Origin: Actinomadura coerulea
Lineage (GTDB): Bacteria > Actinomycetota > Actinomycetes > Streptosporangiales > Streptosporangiaceae
Assembly: GCF_014208105.1 (NCBI RefSeq)
Contig: NZ_JACHMQ010000001.1
Coordinates: 1 to 64,000, forward strand
Direction: 5' to 3'
DNA length: 64,000 nt
Shown here: positions 16,551 through 25,588 of the stretch, piece by piece
How the letters are laid out: each line of letters begins with the position of its first letter
Position numbering within the stretch: the first letter of the stretch is position 1
Made by a program: the position numbers and the translations under genes
Notes under the pieces: model-generated
Told to the model about the DNA's origin: nothing
The model's input: only the letters and a program-made list of their open reading frames with translations
The model's database searches: none

Positions 16551-17216
16551 ATGCGGATCGGAGTGCTCGGCGCGGGCGCCATGGCGGACGCGCTCGCCAC
16601 GCAGTGGGCGCGCAGGGGACATCAGGTGCGGATCGGGGCGCGGACCCCCGCGAAGGCGGTCGCGCTGGCCGGGCGGATCGGGCACGGCGCGTCGGGCGGC
16701 ACGCTGCGGGAGGCGGCGGAGTCCGGCGACGCGGTGCTCCTCGCCGTCTGGCACGAGGGCGTCCAGGACGTCCTGCGCGAGGCGGGGCCGCTGGAGGGGC
16801 GCGTGCTGATCGACTGCACCAACCCGATGGAGCCGCCGTTCGAGCGGCTCAGGACGGCGGGCGGCCCGTCCGCGGCGCGGCGGATCGCTGACGCCAGCGG
16901 CGCGCGGGTCGTCAAGGCCTTCAACACCTGCCACGAGAGCGTGTGGCGGATGACGCCCCCGGCGTTCGCGGGGCGTCCGCTCGGTGTCCCGCTGTGCGGG
17001 GACGACGAGGAGGCGCTCGCCGTGGTGCGCGGCCTGGTGCGCGACCTCGGCTGCGTGCCGATGGACGGGGGCAGCCTGGAGAGGGCCGGGCTCCTTGAGG
17101 CCGCGACCGCGTTCCTGGTGGGGCTGTGGGTGGCGGGTGAGGATCCGTCGGCGATGCTGCCGCCCCCCGAGTACGCTGGGGGCGACCCGGTGCGCACCTC
17201 GGAACTCGCGGGCTGA
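16551..17216 (+). CDS. NADPH:F420 reductase-like / NAD(P)-binding oxidoreductase
   Basis: 221-residue Rossmann protein of the F420-dependent NADP reductase-like family. The N-terminal dinucleotide loop is GVLGAGAMADALATQWARRGH, followed by RIGAR at the end of strand two, AVLLAVWHEGVQDVL, LIDCTNPMEPPF and VKAFNTCHESVW, each in the expected order. ATG at 16551 has GGAGG 6 bases upstream. It probably reduces a small-molecule substrate with NADPH (or F420H2). Control by the divergent HxlR regulator is likely. The C-terminus is Pro-rich and variable. Confidence 0.87.
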   Translation: MRIGVLGAGAMADALATQWARRGHQVRIGARTPAKAVALAGRIGHGASGGTLREAAESGDAVLLAVWHEGVQDVLREAGPLEGRVLIDCTNPMEPPFERLRTAGGPSAARRIADASGARVVKAFNTCHESVWRMTPPAFAGRPLGVPLCGDDEEALAVVRGLVRDLGCVPMDGGSLERAGLLEAATAFLVGLWVAGEDPSAMLPPPEYAGGDPVRTSELAG

Positions 17217-17283
17217 AACGTTATTTGTGTTTTTTGGGCGTGCTGTGGGGGTGCGCGAAGAACCGCCGATAGCATCTGCCGCC

Positions 17284-18051
17284 ATGCGACATGCGTACCG
17301 GACCGCGCTCGTGACGGGGGCGTCCAGCGGTATCGGCGAGAGCTTCGCCCGCCTCCTGGCCGGCCGCGGCACCGACCTGGTGATCGTGGCCCGCCGGAGC
17401 GAGCGGCTGGACGGGCTGGCCCGCGAGATCGTCGAACGGTACCGGGTGGCCGTGGAGGTCATGGCCGCCGACCTCACCGATCCCGCGCAGCGGGCGGAGG
17501 TCGAGGGGCGGCTGCGCTCCGAGCCGGTCGAGCTGCTGGTCAACAACGCCGGATACGGCGCTTTTGGAGCGTTCGCGGAGCTGCCGCTGGACGACCACCT
17601 GGCGCAGATCGAGCTCAACGTGGCCGCGCTCGTGCGGCTCACCCACGCCGCCCTCCCCGGGATGGTCGCGCGCGGCCGGGGCGGGGTGCTGAACGTCGCG
17701 TCGATGGCGGGGTTCGCGCCCTCGCCCGGCAGCGCGACCTACGGGGCGACGAAGGCGTATGTGGCGTCGTTCTCCGAGAGCCTGCACTCGGAGGTCTCGG
17801 GCAAGGGCGTCCACGTGACGGCGCTGTGCCCCGGGTTCACCCGCACCGACGACGACGTCCCGGCCAACCTCCTCTGGCTGCGGCGCGAGGACGTGGCGCG
17901 GGCGGGGCTGGAGGCGGTGTCGACCGGACGCGCGCTGTGCGTTCCCGGCATGCAGTACAAGGCGGCGCTCCCGGCGCTGCGCCTCGTCCCGCGGCCGCTG
18001 CTCAGGGCGGCCGTGAGCCGCATGTGGCAACAGGCCGCCGATACGCGGTGA
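17284..18051 (+). CDS. Short-chain dehydrogenase/reductase
   Basis: 255-residue classical SDR. It shows the cofactor loop VTGASSGIGESFA, the NNAGYGAFG motif, catalytic Ser in NVASMAGFAPSPG, catalytic YGATK (Tyr and Lys) and CPGFTRTD. The family is the DltE/YqjQ-like group of SDRs acting on lipidic or unknown substrates. No ribosome site precedes the ATG; a TAGCAT -10-like hexamer ends 8 bases before it (17270-17275), so the mRNA may be leaderless. It stands alone between the F420-type reductase and the desaturase. Substrate unknown. Confidence 0.92.
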   Translation: MRHAYRTALVTGASSGIGESFARLLAGRGTDLVIVARRSERLDGLAREIVERYRVAVEVMAADLTDPAQRAEVEGRLRSEPVELLVNNAGYGAFGAFAELPLDDHLAQIELNVAALVRLTHAALPGMVARGRGGVLNVASMAGFAPSPGSATYGATKAYVASFSESLHSEVSGKGVHVTALCPGFTRTDDDVPANLLWLRREDVARAGLEAVSTGRALCVPGMQYKAALPALRLVPRPLLRAAVSRMWQQAADTR

Positions 18052-18118
18052 CGAGGCGTCACGCCGTTTTCGCGCGGATCTACAAAAGTTCCCGCGCCTC
18101 GCTTGTCGCGGTGCTGAC

Positions 18119-18170
18119 TTGACGGGGCTCGGGCTGACTCGCGACGATCGAACCTACGCTTGAGTAGGTT
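18119..18170 (+). promoter_or_regulatory. Candidate desaturase promoter with palindromic operator
   Basis: TTGACG at 18119-18124 could be a -35 element with a weak -10 (GACGAT, 18143-18148) 18 bases later. Just downstream lies a perfect inverted repeat AACCTAC-GCTTGA-GTAGGTT (18151-18170) covering the expected transcription start, a layout that suits a TetR-type repressor of lipid genes. The regulator is not identified. Confidence 0.5.
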
Positions 18171-18224
18171 GTGAACGGCCTGCTGGGCGCCCGCAAAGAC
18201 GACCCCGTCCAGCGAAGGAACCAC

Positions 18225-19172
18225 ATGTCCGTGACCCCCGAAGAGAAGTCCCAGACCGGCCTCATGCTCGACCTTGAGCCGGTGGTCGAGCAGGAGCTGA
18301 ACCGGCACCTGTCGATGGCCAAGGAATGGTTCCCGCACCAGTACGTCCCGTGGAGCGAGGGCCGCGACTTCGACGGGCCGCTGGACGGCGAGCCGTGGTC
18401 CATCGAGCAGTCCAAGGTGACCCCCGAGGCGCGCGACTCGCTGATCGTGAACCTCCTCACCGAGGACAACCTGCCCGGCTACCACCGCGCCATCGCCACC
18501 GTCTTCGGCCGCGAAGGCGCCTGGGGCACGTGGGTGAACCGCTGGACCGCCGAGGAGAACCGGCACGGCATCGCCCTGCGCGACTACCTCACGGTGTCCC
18601 GCGCGGTCGACCCGGTCGCGCTGGAGCGCGCCCGCATGCACCACATGGAGGCCGGCTACGAGGCCGACCACGGCGACTCGTTCCTGCACGGGACGGCGTA
18701 CGTGTCGTTCCAGGAGCTCGCGACCCGCGTGTCGCACCGCAACACCGGCAAGGCGTCCGGCGACCCCGTCTGCGAGCAGATGATGACGCGCATCGCCGCC
18801 GACGAGAACCTCCACATGATCTTCTACCGGAACCTGATGGGCGCCGCGCTGGAGGCCGCCCCGAACGAGACGATGCGGGCGATCACCGACGTCGTGACGA
18901 CGTTCCAGATGCCCGGCCACAGCATCGACGGCTTCCTGCGCAAGTCGGTCGTCATCGCCAACGCCGGCATCTACGACCTGCGGCTCCACCACGACGACGT
19001 GCTCGTCCCGGTGCTGCGCAAGTGGGGCGTCTTCGACCGCACCGACCTGACGGGCGACGGTGAGAAGGCCCGCGAGGAGCTCTGCGAGTTCCTGGAGCAG
19101 CTCGACGCCGCCGCCACCAAGTTCGAGACCCGCCGCGAGGAGCGCCGAGCCCGCCAGGCCGCGCGGCGCTGA
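18225..19172 (+). CDS. Acyl-[acyl-carrier-protein] desaturase (soluble di-iron)
   Basis: 315-residue soluble desaturase of the ferritin-like di-iron fold, related to mycobacterial DesA proteins. It introduces a double bond into ACP-bound (or CoA-bound) fatty acyl chains. Iron ligands are visible in two repeats: TAEENRHG (ExxH) and AADENLHM (ExxH), with an upstream Glu in LLTEDNLPGY. Length is normal. ATG at 18225 is preceded by GAAGGA. The promoter region contains a strong palindrome, suggesting repression in response to acyl-chain status. The C-terminal tail is Arg-rich. It acts in membrane-lipid unsaturation. Confidence 0.93.
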   Translation: MSVTPEEKSQTGLMLDLEPVVEQELNRHLSMAKEWFPHQYVPWSEGRDFDGPLDGEPWSIEQSKVTPEARDSLIVNLLTEDNLPGYHRAIATVFGREGAWGTWVNRWTAEENRHGIALRDYLTVSRAVDPVALERARMHHMEAGYEADHGDSFLHGTAYVSFQELATRVSHRNTGKASGDPVCEQMMTRIAADENLHMIFYRNLMGAALEAAPNETMRAITDVVTTFQMPGHSIDGFLRKSVVIANAGIYDLRLHHDDVLVPVLRKWGVFDRTDLTGDGEKAREELCEFLEQLDAAATKFETRREERRARQAARR

Positions 19173-19272
19173 CGCGTCCGCCCGGGGGCGGTTCCCCGGA
19201 ACCCCGGTGACCTGAACCGGACGCGCGCGGACGCCGGGAACCCGGAGGGCGTTTCCTGGCGTCAAAGGGTGC

Positions 19273-20085
19273 ATGGGGACGCACAGGAGACTGGGCGGGT
19301 ACCGGTTGCTGGACGAGATCGGCCGGGGGAGCACGGCGGTGGTCTACCTGGCCATGGACGCCGGCGGCCGGGAGGTCGCGGTCAAGGAGCTCGTTCCGGA
19401 GCTCGCGGGGGAGCCGGAGGCGATCAGCCGGCTGGCGCGGGAGATGCGGGCGCAGGCGCTGGTGCGCAGCGCCCACGTGGCCCGGCTGCTGGACGGCGCC
19501 GTCTCGGCGCGGCGGCCGCACGTGGTCATGCAGTACGTGCCGGGGTGCCCGCTGAACGACCTCGTCACGGCGTACGGGCCGCTGCGCGGCGACCGGCTCG
19601 TCCGGTTCGCGCGGCGGCTGGCGCTGGCGATCGGGGACGTCCACGACGCGGGCGTGCTGCACCGGGACGTGTCGCCCGGCAACGTCATCGTCCTGGGCGA
19701 CCGCCCGACGCTGATCGACTTCGGTATCGCGCACGAGTCCGGCGCGGAGCAGATCACCAGGCGCGGCATGGTCGTGGGGACGCCCGCCTACCTGGCGCCC
19801 GAGCTGATCGAGGGGGAGCGCGCCACCACCGCGTCGGACGTGTTCTCGTGGGCGTCGACCGTGGCCTACGCGGCGACGGGCCGCCCGCCGTTCGGGCGCG
19901 GGTCGCTGCACGGGGTGTGCTTCAGGATCCTGCGCGGCCAGGCCGACGTCGGCGGCGTTCCGGAGCCGCTGGCGGGGCTGCTGCGGGCGGCGTTCCGCCG
20001 CGACCCCGCGGAGCGTCCCGGCGCGCGCTGGTTCGCCGGGGCGCTGGCATCCGCCGCCGGGGGCCACGGGGTGGTGGCGGCCTGA
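19273..20085 (+). CDS. Soluble serine/threonine protein kinase
   Basis: 270 residues, essentially a bare Hanks-type kinase domain with no transmembrane segment. The glycine loop is GRGSTAVVY, Lys38 sits in VAVKEL, the catalytic loop is HRDVSPGNV (Asp132), DFG follows at 149-151, and the activation segment ends GTPAYLAPELIEG. All key residues are present, so it should be active. ATG at 19273 follows an AAAGGG site. It is the first of three kinase-family genes in one direction, 21 bases before the next, so cotranscription is likely. Substrate unknown; the neighbouring membrane kinase and pseudokinase are natural candidates. Confidence 0.93.
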   Translation: MGTHRRLGGYRLLDEIGRGSTAVVYLAMDAGGREVAVKELVPELAGEPEAISRLAREMRAQALVRSAHVARLLDGAVSARRPHVVMQYVPGCPLNDLVTAYGPLRGDRLVRFARRLALAIGDVHDAGVLHRDVSPGNVIVLGDRPTLIDFGIAHESGAEQITRRGMVVGTPAYLAPELIEGERATTASDVFSWASTVAYAATGRPPFGRGSLHGVCFRILRGQADVGGVPEPLAGLLRAAFRRDPAERPGARWFAGALASAAGGHGVVAA

Positions 20086-20106
20086 TGGCTGGATCTCCCC
20101 GGCAGG

Positions 20107-22101
20107 ATGGGCAAGGGTAAGGTTTCGGAAACGATGAGGGGAGCCGTCACGTCCGGGGACCGAATCGGCCACTACAGCGTCCAGCGAACCCTGGGGGAAG
20201 GGGGCATGGGCGTCGTCTACCTCGGCGCCGACCCCGAGGGGCGCAACGTGGCCATCAAGGTGCTGCGGCCCGCGGTCGCCGGGGACGCCACGGCGCGCCG
20301 CCGGCTGGCCCGCGAGGTCGACTCGATGCGCAGGGTGCACAGCCCGCACGTCGCGGAGATCCTCGACGCCGACGTGACCGCCGACCAGCCCTACATCGTG
20401 ACCCAGTACGTGCCCGGCCGGACGCTGGAGGAGATCGTCGAGGAGTCCGGCCCGATCTACGGGCCGGCGCTGCAGCGGCTCGGCGTGGGGCTGGCGTCGG
20501 CGCTGTCGGCGATCCACGGCGCCAGGATCGTGCACCGCGACATGAAGCCCGGCAACGTGATGCTCGTGGACGGCGAGCCGGTCGTGATCGACTTCGGTAT
20601 CGCGCAGGCCGCCGACGCGACCCGGCTGACCGCCACCGGCATGGTCATCGGCACCCCCGGCTACCTCGCTCCGGAGATCATCGAGGGTGAGGACGCGGGC
20701 CCGCCGTCCGACGTGCACGCCTGGGGCGGGACGGTCGCCTACGCCGCGACCGGCCGCCCGCCCTTCGGCTCCGGCACCTTCGAATCGATCTTCTACAAGA
20801 TCATGCAGAGCACGCCGGACCTGGACGGCGTGCCCGAGGCGATGCTGCCCGTGCTGCGGTCGGCGATGGCGCGGCATCCGGCCGAGCGCCCGACGGCGGT
20901 CAACCTGGTGCAGCTCACGCGCCGCATCCATCTCGAAGCCACCATCACCGACCAGACGCGGATCGACCGGCACTACCCGGCGGCCGGTGCCGCGGGTGCC
21001 GCCGGTGCGGCCGGTGCCGCCGCCGGGCCGGGGCCCGAGGAGACGGCGGCCGACCACTCCCGGCAGTTCTCCATGCCGGTGCCGTCGCCGCAGGACCCGC
21101 CGTCCTCGTCCCCTTCGCCCGGGACGTCGTCGCCGTCACCGGGGATGCCGGTTCCGGCGCCCGCTCCCGTCCCGTCGCCCGCGCCGGTCCCGGCGCAGCC
21201 GAAGGACTTCGTGGGCCAGCTGCCGCCCGCGGCGCCGCCGCCCGTCCCGCCGCCCGGGCCCGCGCCGTTCAAGGCGGGGGAGCAGTACGGGCAGCGCGGC
21301 TACGGGCCGCCCGCCCCCTACGACCAGGGCCCCTACCAGGGCGGGTATCCGCCGCAGCAGTACGGGCCCCCGCCGAACCAGCCGCCGCAGGGCGCGCTCC
21401 AGCGCGGCCCGTACGAGCCGGAGGCGCGGCAGCGGCCCGACCAGGCCCGTGCCGACCGGGCCGACGGGTCCGAGCGCGACAGGGAGCGGCGCAAGCCCTA
21501 CGGCTGGTACCGGGTGCTCAGCTTCATCGTCCTGGTGGCGCTGCTCGGGTTCGCCAACATCGCGCCGCTGCTCGCCCTCGGCGTCACCGTCGCCGGCGTG
21601 TTCGTCCTCCGGGCGGGCGACAAGGCGGCCAAGGGCATGGAGGGCCGGCAGACGCGGCGGGGCCCGCGCTCGGGCGACGCCGTCGCGGCCGCGTTCCGGA
21701 CGCCGCTGCACCTGCCCGGCGCCCTGATGTCGACCGTGCTGTGGACGTCGCTCAGCGGACTCGCGGGAATGATCCTGCTCGGTGTGCTGATCTTCGCCGA
21801 CCCGGCGATGAACGCGTCCAGGGCCATCGCCTACGCGGCGATGGCGGTGGTCGGGCTGCTGTGCCTCGCGCCGGGCAGCGGCGCGCCCCGCCGCCAGCTG
21901 GCCCGCGTCTGGGGGGCGGTGCTGCCGCGCGCCGAGGCGGCGCTCGTCGGCGCGCTCATCCTCGGGATCTTCGCCGCGGTGCTGGTCGGGCTGTCGCAGC
22001 GGCAGCCGCCCGACACCACGCCGGTGGACGGGATGAGCCAGGATCTGGAGAGCCTGCGCGCCGACGTCCACGACCTCGTGGCGAGCATCCCCGGCATGTG
22101 A
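20107..22101 (+). CDS. Membrane-anchored serine/threonine protein kinase
   Basis: 664 residues. The N-terminal Hanks kinase domain (about 20-285) is complete: GEGGMGVVY, Lys51 in VAIKVL, HRDMKPGNV (Asp145), DFG (162-164), GTPGYLAPEIIEG. Next is a long Pro/Ala/Gln-rich linker (about 290-480) with GAA repeats and YGPP-type segments. The C-terminal membrane domain (about 490-640) has four or five hydrophobic segments and a GAPRRQL motif, and ends in a short helical tail. That membrane domain is shared with the pseudokinase that follows. The start could be ATG 20107 or ATG 20134 (MRGAVTSGDR); neither has a clean ribosome site. It probably transduces an envelope signal. Confidence 0.93.
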   Translation: MGKGKVSETMRGAVTSGDRIGHYSVQRTLGEGGMGVVYLGADPEGRNVAIKVLRPAVAGDATARRRLAREVDSMRRVHSPHVAEILDADVTADQPYIVTQYVPGRTLEEIVEESGPIYGPALQRLGVGLASALSAIHGARIVHRDMKPGNVMLVDGEPVVIDFGIAQAADATRLTATGMVIGTPGYLAPEIIEGEDAGPPSDVHAWGGTVAYAATGRPPFGSGTFESIFYKIMQSTPDLDGVPEAMLPVLRSAMARHPAERPTAVNLVQLTRRIHLEATITDQTRIDRHYPAAGAAGAAGAAGAAAGPGPEETAADHSRQFSMPVPSPQDPPSSSPSPGTSSPSPGMPVPAPAPVPSPAPVPAQPKDFVGQLPPAAPPPVPPPGPAPFKAGEQYGQRGYGPPAPYDQGPYQGGYPPQQYGPPPNQPPQGALQRGPYEPEARQRPDQARADRADGSERDRERRKPYGWYRVLSFIVLVALLGFANIAPLLALGVTVAGVFVLRAGDKAAKGMEGRQTRRGPRSGDAVAAAFRTPLHLPGALMSTVLWTSLSGLAGMILLGVLIFADPAMNASRAIAYAAMAVVGLLCLAPGSGAPRRQLARVWGAVLPRAEAALVGALILGIFAAVLVGLSQRQPPDTTPVDGMSQDLESLRADVHDLVASIPGM

Positions 22102-22162
22102 CGCGCGGCGCCTCCGCCGACGGGGCGCGGCGCCTCTCCGGTCGATAGGGTGGCGACCCATT

Positions 22163-23512
22163 ATGAGCGGTGAGACGAGCCACCAGGCGCACATCGGTCC
22201 GTACAGGCTGCTGTCCAGGCTGGGCGGCGGAACCGGCGACGTCCACCGCGCCGCGGGCCCCGACGGCCGCGACGTGGCGATCCGGCTCCTGCCGCCGGGC
22301 GCCGCCCCCGACGTCCCCCGGATGCGCGAGGTGCTCAGCCCCTACGTGGCGGACGTCCTGGACGGCGAGGCCGCCGGCCCGCGCCCCTACGTGGTCTTCC
22401 GGTTCGTCCCCGGGCGTCCGCTCGCCGAGACGGTCGCCGGGCGGGGGCCGATGTCGGGGGACGCGCTGCGCCGCATGGCCTTCGGGCTGGCCAAGGCCCT
22501 CGCCGCCATCCACCGGACCGGCCTCGCGCACGGCGGGCTCGGGCCGGAGACGGTCCTGGTCGTCGACGACGCGCCGGTCGTCGTCGACTTCGCGCTGACC
22601 GCGGGCGCCGACGCGGGGGACGACGTCCGCGCGTGGGCGGCCACGGTGGCGTTCGCCGCGACCGGCCGTCCGGACGCGCCCGCCGAGGCGCTGCCCGCCG
22701 ATCTGCGCCCGCTGGTGGCGGCCGCCTCGCGTCCGGATCCGGGCGCCCGCCCGTCGGCGGACGAGCTGGCGGAGGCGGCGTCCCGCCTGGAGCTTCCGGC
22801 CGCCGCCGCGGCTCCCGCCGCACGTCCCGCCGCCGATGCGCTCGCGCCGCAGGCCCCGGCGGGCGGCCCGGCAGGGCCCCCCGTCGCGGCGGATGAGCCG
22901 GAGGCGCACGAGTCCGAGGCGTACGGGTCCCCGGCGCACGAGTCCGAGGCGTACGGGTCGGCGGCGCATGATATGGCGGTGACGCAGGGCTGGGCACGGC
23001 TGCTCGCGGCCATGGTCGTGGTGGCCGGCGTCGGCGTCGTGATCATGCTGCCGATCGCGGGGCTCGTCCTGACGCTGGCCGCGGTGACGCTGCTGCGGGT
23101 GGCGGGCACGACGGCGCGCGGCTGGGCGGGGGCGGTCGGGCGGACGCTGCTGACCGTCCCCTACGCGGCGGTGTTCACGGTCGCCGTCCCGCTCGGGCTC
23201 GCCGCGGTGTCGGCGGTCGGCGGGAAGCTGGACTCGCTCACCGCATGCGCGTTCGGCGCCGGAGCGGGGGCCGCCGTGCTGTGGACGGCGCCGGGCGTCA
23301 GCGCTCCGCGGCGCCAGCTGGAGCGGATGTTCCTGCCGGTGGCGCGGCGGCCGCGCGCGGTCGCCGCCGCGGTCGTCGGCCTGGGAGTGCTGTGCCTGCT
23401 CGTCGGCGTCGGCGCGATGACGCTGACGCCGAGCTTCTCCCCGACCTACGGTCTGCAGCGGACGCTGGAGGGCTCGATGGACCGCCTTCAGCACGCCGTC
23501 AACGGGGTGTGA
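22163..23512 (+). CDS. Membrane pseudokinase, paralogue of the preceding kinase
   Basis: 449 residues. The first ~215 are a kinase fold that has lost every catalytic element: Arg41 replaces the ATP lysine (VAIRLL), the catalytic loop is HGGLGPETV instead of HRDxxPxN, DFG is DFA (142-144), the glycine loop reads GGGTGDVH, and the activation segment with its APE motif is missing. A linker with a near-perfect repeat (HESEAYGSPA/HESEAYGSAA) leads to a C-terminal membrane domain of four or five segments. Its SAPRRQL motif matches the GAPRRQL of the kinase upstream, showing common descent. It probably scaffolds or allosterically controls the active kinases encoded before it. Confidence 0.92.
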   Translation: MSGETSHQAHIGPYRLLSRLGGGTGDVHRAAGPDGRDVAIRLLPPGAAPDVPRMREVLSPYVADVLDGEAAGPRPYVVFRFVPGRPLAETVAGRGPMSGDALRRMAFGLAKALAAIHRTGLAHGGLGPETVLVVDDAPVVVDFALTAGADAGDDVRAWAATVAFAATGRPDAPAEALPADLRPLVAAASRPDPGARPSADELAEAASRLELPAAAAAPAARPAADALAPQAPAGGPAGPPVAADEPEAHESEAYGSPAHESEAYGSAAHDMAVTQGWARLLAAMVVVAGVGVVIMLPIAGLVLTLAAVTLLRVAGTTARGWAGAVGRTLLTVPYAAVFTVAVPLGLAAVSAVGGKLDSLTACAFGAGAGAAVLWTAPGVSAPRRQLERMFLPVARRPRAVAAAVVGLGVLCLLVGVGAMTLTPSFSPTYGLQRTLEGSMDRLQHAVNGV

Positions 23513-23605
23513 GGCATGATGCCCGTCACGTCCGGTTCGGGACGCCTCATGCTCCGCAAACCCGCCGTACACGTGGGTAAGGTCTCACGAACTGGGATTT
23601 GCCAG

Positions 23606-23623
23606 TAGGCTACCGACGAGTAA
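23606..23623 (+). promoter_or_regulatory. Candidate etfBA promoter/operator
   Basis: TAGGCT (23606-23611) resembles an actinobacterial -10. It is followed immediately by TACCGACGAGTAA, an imperfect TAC/GTA palindrome placed where transcription should start, about 165 bases before etfB. No good -35 is visible. A repressor of fatty-acid catabolism is a plausible binder, by inference. Confidence 0.35.
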
Positions 23624-23787
23624 CATTAGGGTGCACGGCCGAACCGGGGACCCGGCTCCGAAGCACGTTCGGGTGTTTGGCAGGCTGTGACTGCGAAAGC
23701 GCATGTCCGCGTCGACCCGCCATGGGCGGCGCCCCTCTGCCGCTTACCTCAGCGGCCAACTGAGTGCAGGGAGGTCGGCCACCGGCC

Positions 23788-24567
23788 ATGAACATCGTCG
23801 TCCTGGTGAAGCAGGTTCCCGATACGGAGAGCCCGCGCAAGCTGAAGTCCGATGACAGCACGCTCGACCGCGCCGCGGCGGACGGAGTCATCAACGAACT
23901 CTGCGAATACGCCATCGAAGAGGCGCTGCGCATCAAGGAGGCCCACGGCGGCGAGGTGACCGTCCTCACCATGGGTCCCGGCAAGGCCACCGACTCCATC
24001 CGCAAGGCGCTGGCCATGGGCGCCGACAAGGCCGTCCACCTCCTCGACGACGGCCTCGCGGGCTCCGACGCGCTGCAGACCTCGTACGCGCTGGAGCAGG
24101 CGCTCGGCCGCACCGGGTTCGACCTGGTCGTCCTCGGCGCGGAGTCCACCGACGCGCGCACCGGCATGATCGCCGCGATGCTCGCCGAGCGCCTCGGCGT
24201 CCCGCAGCTCTCGCTCGCCAACAAGGTCGAGATCGACGGGACGTCCATCAAGGTGCAGCGGCAGACCGACTACGGGTTCGACCGGGTCGAGGCCAGCCTG
24301 CCCGCGGTCGTGTCCGTGGTGGAGAAGATCAACGAGCCGCGCTACCCCTCGTTCAAGGGGATCATGGCGGCCAAGAAGAAGCCGGTCGAGACGCTCGGCC
24401 TCGGCGACGCCGGCATCGACGCGTCGAGGGTCGGCCTGGCGAACGCCGCGACCGAGGTGGTCGACTTCGCCGAGGCGCCGCCGCGCGCGAAGGGCGAGAT
24501 CGTCACCGACGAGGGCGACGGCGGTGCGAAGATCGCCGAGTTCCTCGCGTCGAAGAAGTTCGTCTGA
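23788..24567 (+). CDS. etfB: Electron transfer flavoprotein beta subunit
   Basis: 259 residues. ETF shuttles electrons from acyl-CoA dehydrogenases to the quinone pool; the beta subunit holds AMP and helps dock FAD. It starts MNIVVLVKQVPDTE, a family hallmark, and continues with VLTMGPGKATDSIRKALAMGAD and the beta-subunit signature region VEASLPAVVSVVEKINEPRYPS, then MAAKKKP. A GGGAGGT site precedes the ATG. It is followed after 22 bases by etfA. The nearby enoyl-CoA hydratase and desaturase point to a fatty-acid setting. Confidence 0.97.
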   Translation: MNIVVLVKQVPDTESPRKLKSDDSTLDRAAADGVINELCEYAIEEALRIKEAHGGEVTVLTMGPGKATDSIRKALAMGADKAVHLLDDGLAGSDALQTSYALEQALGRTGFDLVVLGAESTDARTGMIAAMLAERLGVPQLSLANKVEIDGTSIKVQRQTDYGFDRVEASLPAVVSVVEKINEPRYPSFKGIMAAKKKPVETLGLGDAGIDASRVGLANAATEVVDFAEAPPRAKGEIVTDEGDGGAKIAEFLASKKFV

Positions 24568-24589
24568 CCGAGGAAGGGGATTAGCAACC

Positions 24590-25540
24590 ATGGCCGAGAT
24601 TCTCGTCCTCGTCGACCACGTCGACGGTGAGGTCAAGAAGGTCACGCTCGAACTGCTGACGCTGGCGAACCGGCTCGGCGAGGCCGCAGCCGTATGGGTC
24701 GGCCCGGGCTACGAGAACGCCAAGGACAGGCTCGCCGAGTACGGCGCCGGCAAGGTCTACGTGGCCGCCGACGAGGAGCTGGCCTCCTACGTCGTCGCCC
24801 CGAAGGCCGCGCTGCTGGCCCAGCTCGTGAGCGAGAAGTCCCCGGGCGCGGTGCTGCTGGCCGCGACCGGCGAGGGCAAGGAGATCGCGGGCCGGCTCGC
24901 CGTCAAGACCGGCTCCGGCGTGCTCACCGATGTCGTGGACGTCGCCGACGGCTTCGTCGGCGAGCACTCCATCTTCGGCGGCGCGATCATCGCGCACGCC
25001 AAGGTGCGGACGGGCACGCCGATCATCGCGGTGCGGCCGAACTCCGTCGCCCCCGAGGCGTCCCCGGCCACCCCGGCCGAGGAGCAGGTGTCGGTCACGC
25101 TCTCGGACGCCGACAAGGGCGCCCGGATCGTGGAGAAGGTCGTCCAGGAGAAGGGCGAGCGCCCGGACCTGACCGAGGCCGCGATCGTGGTCTCCGGCGG
25201 CCGCGGCGTCGGCGGCGCCGAGAACTTCAAGATCATTGAAGGGCTGGCCGACTCGCTCGGCGCGGCCGTCGGCGCCTCCCGCGCCGCGACCGACGCCGGC
25301 TGGTACCCGCACTCGTTCCAGGTCGGCCAGACCGGCAAGACGGTGTCGCCGCAGCTGTACATCGCGGTCGGCATCTCCGGCGCCATCCAGCACCGGGCCG
25401 GCATGCAGACCTCGAAGACCATCGTCGCGGTCAACAAGGACCCCGAGGCGCCGATCTTCGAGCTCGTCGACTTCGGCGTGGTGGGCGACCTGTTCCAGGT
25501 CGCGCCGCAGCTCACCGAGGAGATCAGCAAGCGCAAGTGA
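24590..25540 (+). CDS. etfA: Electron transfer flavoprotein alpha subunit
   Basis: 316 residues, partner of etfB. The N-terminal domain starts [17 protein letters not shown]. The C-terminal FAD domain shows [57 protein letters not shown] and [13 protein letters not shown], the complete set of FAD contacts. The ATG at 24590 has AGGAAGGGG 10 bases upstream. A perfect 11-bp hairpin 12 bases after the stop ends the etfBA unit. The heterodimer is cytoplasmic. Confidence 0.97.
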   Translation: MAEILVLVDHVDGEVKKVTLELLTLANRLGEAAAVWVGPGYENAKDRLAEYGAGKVYVAADEELASYVVAPKAALLAQLVSEKSPGAVLLAATGEGKEIAGRLAVKTGSGVLTDVVDVADGFVGEHSIFGGAIIAHAKVRTGTPIIAVRPNSVAPEASPATPAEEQVSVTLSDADKGARIVEKVVQEKGERPDLTEAAIVVSGGRGVGGAENFKIIEGLADSLGAAVGASRAATDAGWYPHSFQVGQTGKTVSPQLYIAVGISGAIQHRAGMQTSKTIVAVNKDPEAPIFELVDFGVVGDLFQVAPQLTEEISKRK

Positions 25541-25552
25541 TCTCACGCGGAC

Positions 25553-25580
25553 GGCCCGGCGACGCTCCGGTCGCCGGGCC
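25553..25580. terminator. Bidirectional terminator hairpin after etfA
   Basis: Perfect 11-bp stem GGCCCGGCGAC/GTCGCCGGGCC with a 6-base loop, between the convergent stops of etfA and the kinase at 25589. There is no U-tract, as usual in this group. Confidence 0.8.
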
Positions 25581-25588
25581 TTCGCCGT

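Noticed and set aside
20980..21480. Pro/Ala-rich repeats as a separate gene or mobile element
   Set aside because: They are in frame within the membrane kinase and form its linker.
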